Source: Gammaproteobacteria bacterium (GTDB lineage: Bacteria; Pseudomonadota; Gammaproteobacteria; Pseudomonadales; Halieaceae). Taken from it: a DNA stretch of 6,080 bases. A model generated the notes under the pieces. The model worked only from the letters and a program-made list of their open reading frames with translations, ran no database searches and was not told the DNA's origin. The stretch lies in the NCBI GenBank assembly GCA_018222695.1, contig JAAEZV010000103.1, positions 1 to 6,080 of the forward strand, read 5' to 3'. The position numbers and the translations under genes are program-made. Below, in pieces: positions 5,871-6,080 of this stretch (position 1 is the stretch's first letter; each line of letters starts with the position of its first letter).

Positions 5871-6080
5871 TCAGTCCTCCAAAAGTTGGGCCGGTATGCT
5901 CACCGGCGTGTCCAATAGAATTTGTGCGTAGCCCTTTGCCTGAGGATCATTGCGAAGGCTTGCGACGCCACCGCCACCCAGCGCGTGGTGCAAAACAAAA
6001 TTAAGTGCAGGTAGCCCGGGTAACGCATAGCGATCCATCTCCGGGCTCGCCATAAAGTGCGCAAAACGGCTCGCCACATA
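5871..6080 (-). CDS. C-terminal end of an AtuA-like (DUF1446) protein, partial
   Basis: Only the last 69 residues lie in the window; the frame is open through the right edge, so the ATG at 6077 is internal and not a start. The stretch LPGLPALNFVLHHALGGGGV followed by ASLRNDP and GYAQILLDTPVSIPAQLL matches the C-terminal AtuA-like domain (ferredoxin-like fold) of the DUF1446 family, proteins of roughly 450-600 residues. AtuA is encoded first in the Pseudomonas acyclic-terpene-utilisation cluster; its reaction is not established. Here it directly precedes the carboxylase beta gene, separated by one base, and the last codons carry the ribosome binding site of that gene, so the two are certainly co-transcribed. 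The AtuA assignment rests on this conserved tail; the catalytic or binding N-domain must be checked beyond the window. Confidence 0.82.
   Translation of the reverse strand, partial: YVASRFAHFMASPEMDRYALPGLPALNFVLHHALGGGGVASLRNDPQAKGYAQILLDTPVSIPAQLLED
5875..5880 (-). promoter_or_regulatory. Ribosome binding site for the carboxylase beta subunit
   Basis: GGAGGA on the minus strand is followed by CTGAG and the ATG at 5869. The site is made by the last Glu-Asp codons of the AtuA-like gene, whose TGA lies one base before the ATG. This fixes the start and indicates coupled translation. Confidence 0.85.

Noticed and set aside
5502..5918. A 138-codon open frame on the + strand
   Set aside because: It is antisense to the N-terminal part of the beta subunit and the AtuA-like tail, with a Ser/Arg/Ala-rich composition typical of a complementary frame.

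Overview
The window looks like chromosomal DNA of a Gram-negative bacterium. It is moderately GC-rich, tightly packed, and uses clear Shine-Dalgarno sites. The protein families point to a gammaproteobacterium, perhaps a marine one of the Halieaceae/Cellvibrionales kind. That placement rests on family resemblance recalled from memory, not on a marker gene.

From left to right there are two transcription units that converge. On the + strand, at 43-450, is a small exported thioredoxin-fold protein of the SoxS type. A few codons of a possible upstream gene end in a TGATG overlap with its start. A 135-base convergent spacer follows (451-585) with no convincing terminator. Everything from 586 to the right edge is one tightly packed minus-strand operon. 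In transcription order it holds: the C-terminal end of an AtuA-like (DUF1446) protein that runs off the right edge; an acyl-CoA carboxylase carboxyltransferase (beta) subunit; a crotonase-fold enoyl-CoA hydratase; a biotin-containing acyl-CoA carboxylase alpha subunit; and a DinB/maleylpyruvate-isomerase-fold protein of the TIGR03084 type. Junctions are +1, +2, -4 and +57 bases, and each downstream start has a good ribosome binding site, three of them inside the preceding reading frame or at its end.

The order AtuA - carboxylase beta - hydratase - carboxylase alpha matches the A-C-E-F order of the Pseudomonas acyclic terpene (citronellol/geraniol) utilisation cluster, without atuB and atuD at their usual places. 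The beta-subunit motifs resemble geranyl-CoA carboxylase more than methylcrotonyl-CoA carboxylase. The likely chemistry is therefore biotin-dependent carboxylation of a branched, beta-methyl-type unsaturated acyl-CoA, followed by hydration of the resulting glutaconyl-CoA-type product. The beta subunit departs from usual family motifs at several conserved loops, so the true substrate may be different. The most unexplained parts are that divergent beta subunit, the AtuA-like protein, and the TIGR03084 metal-site protein carried at the end of the operon.
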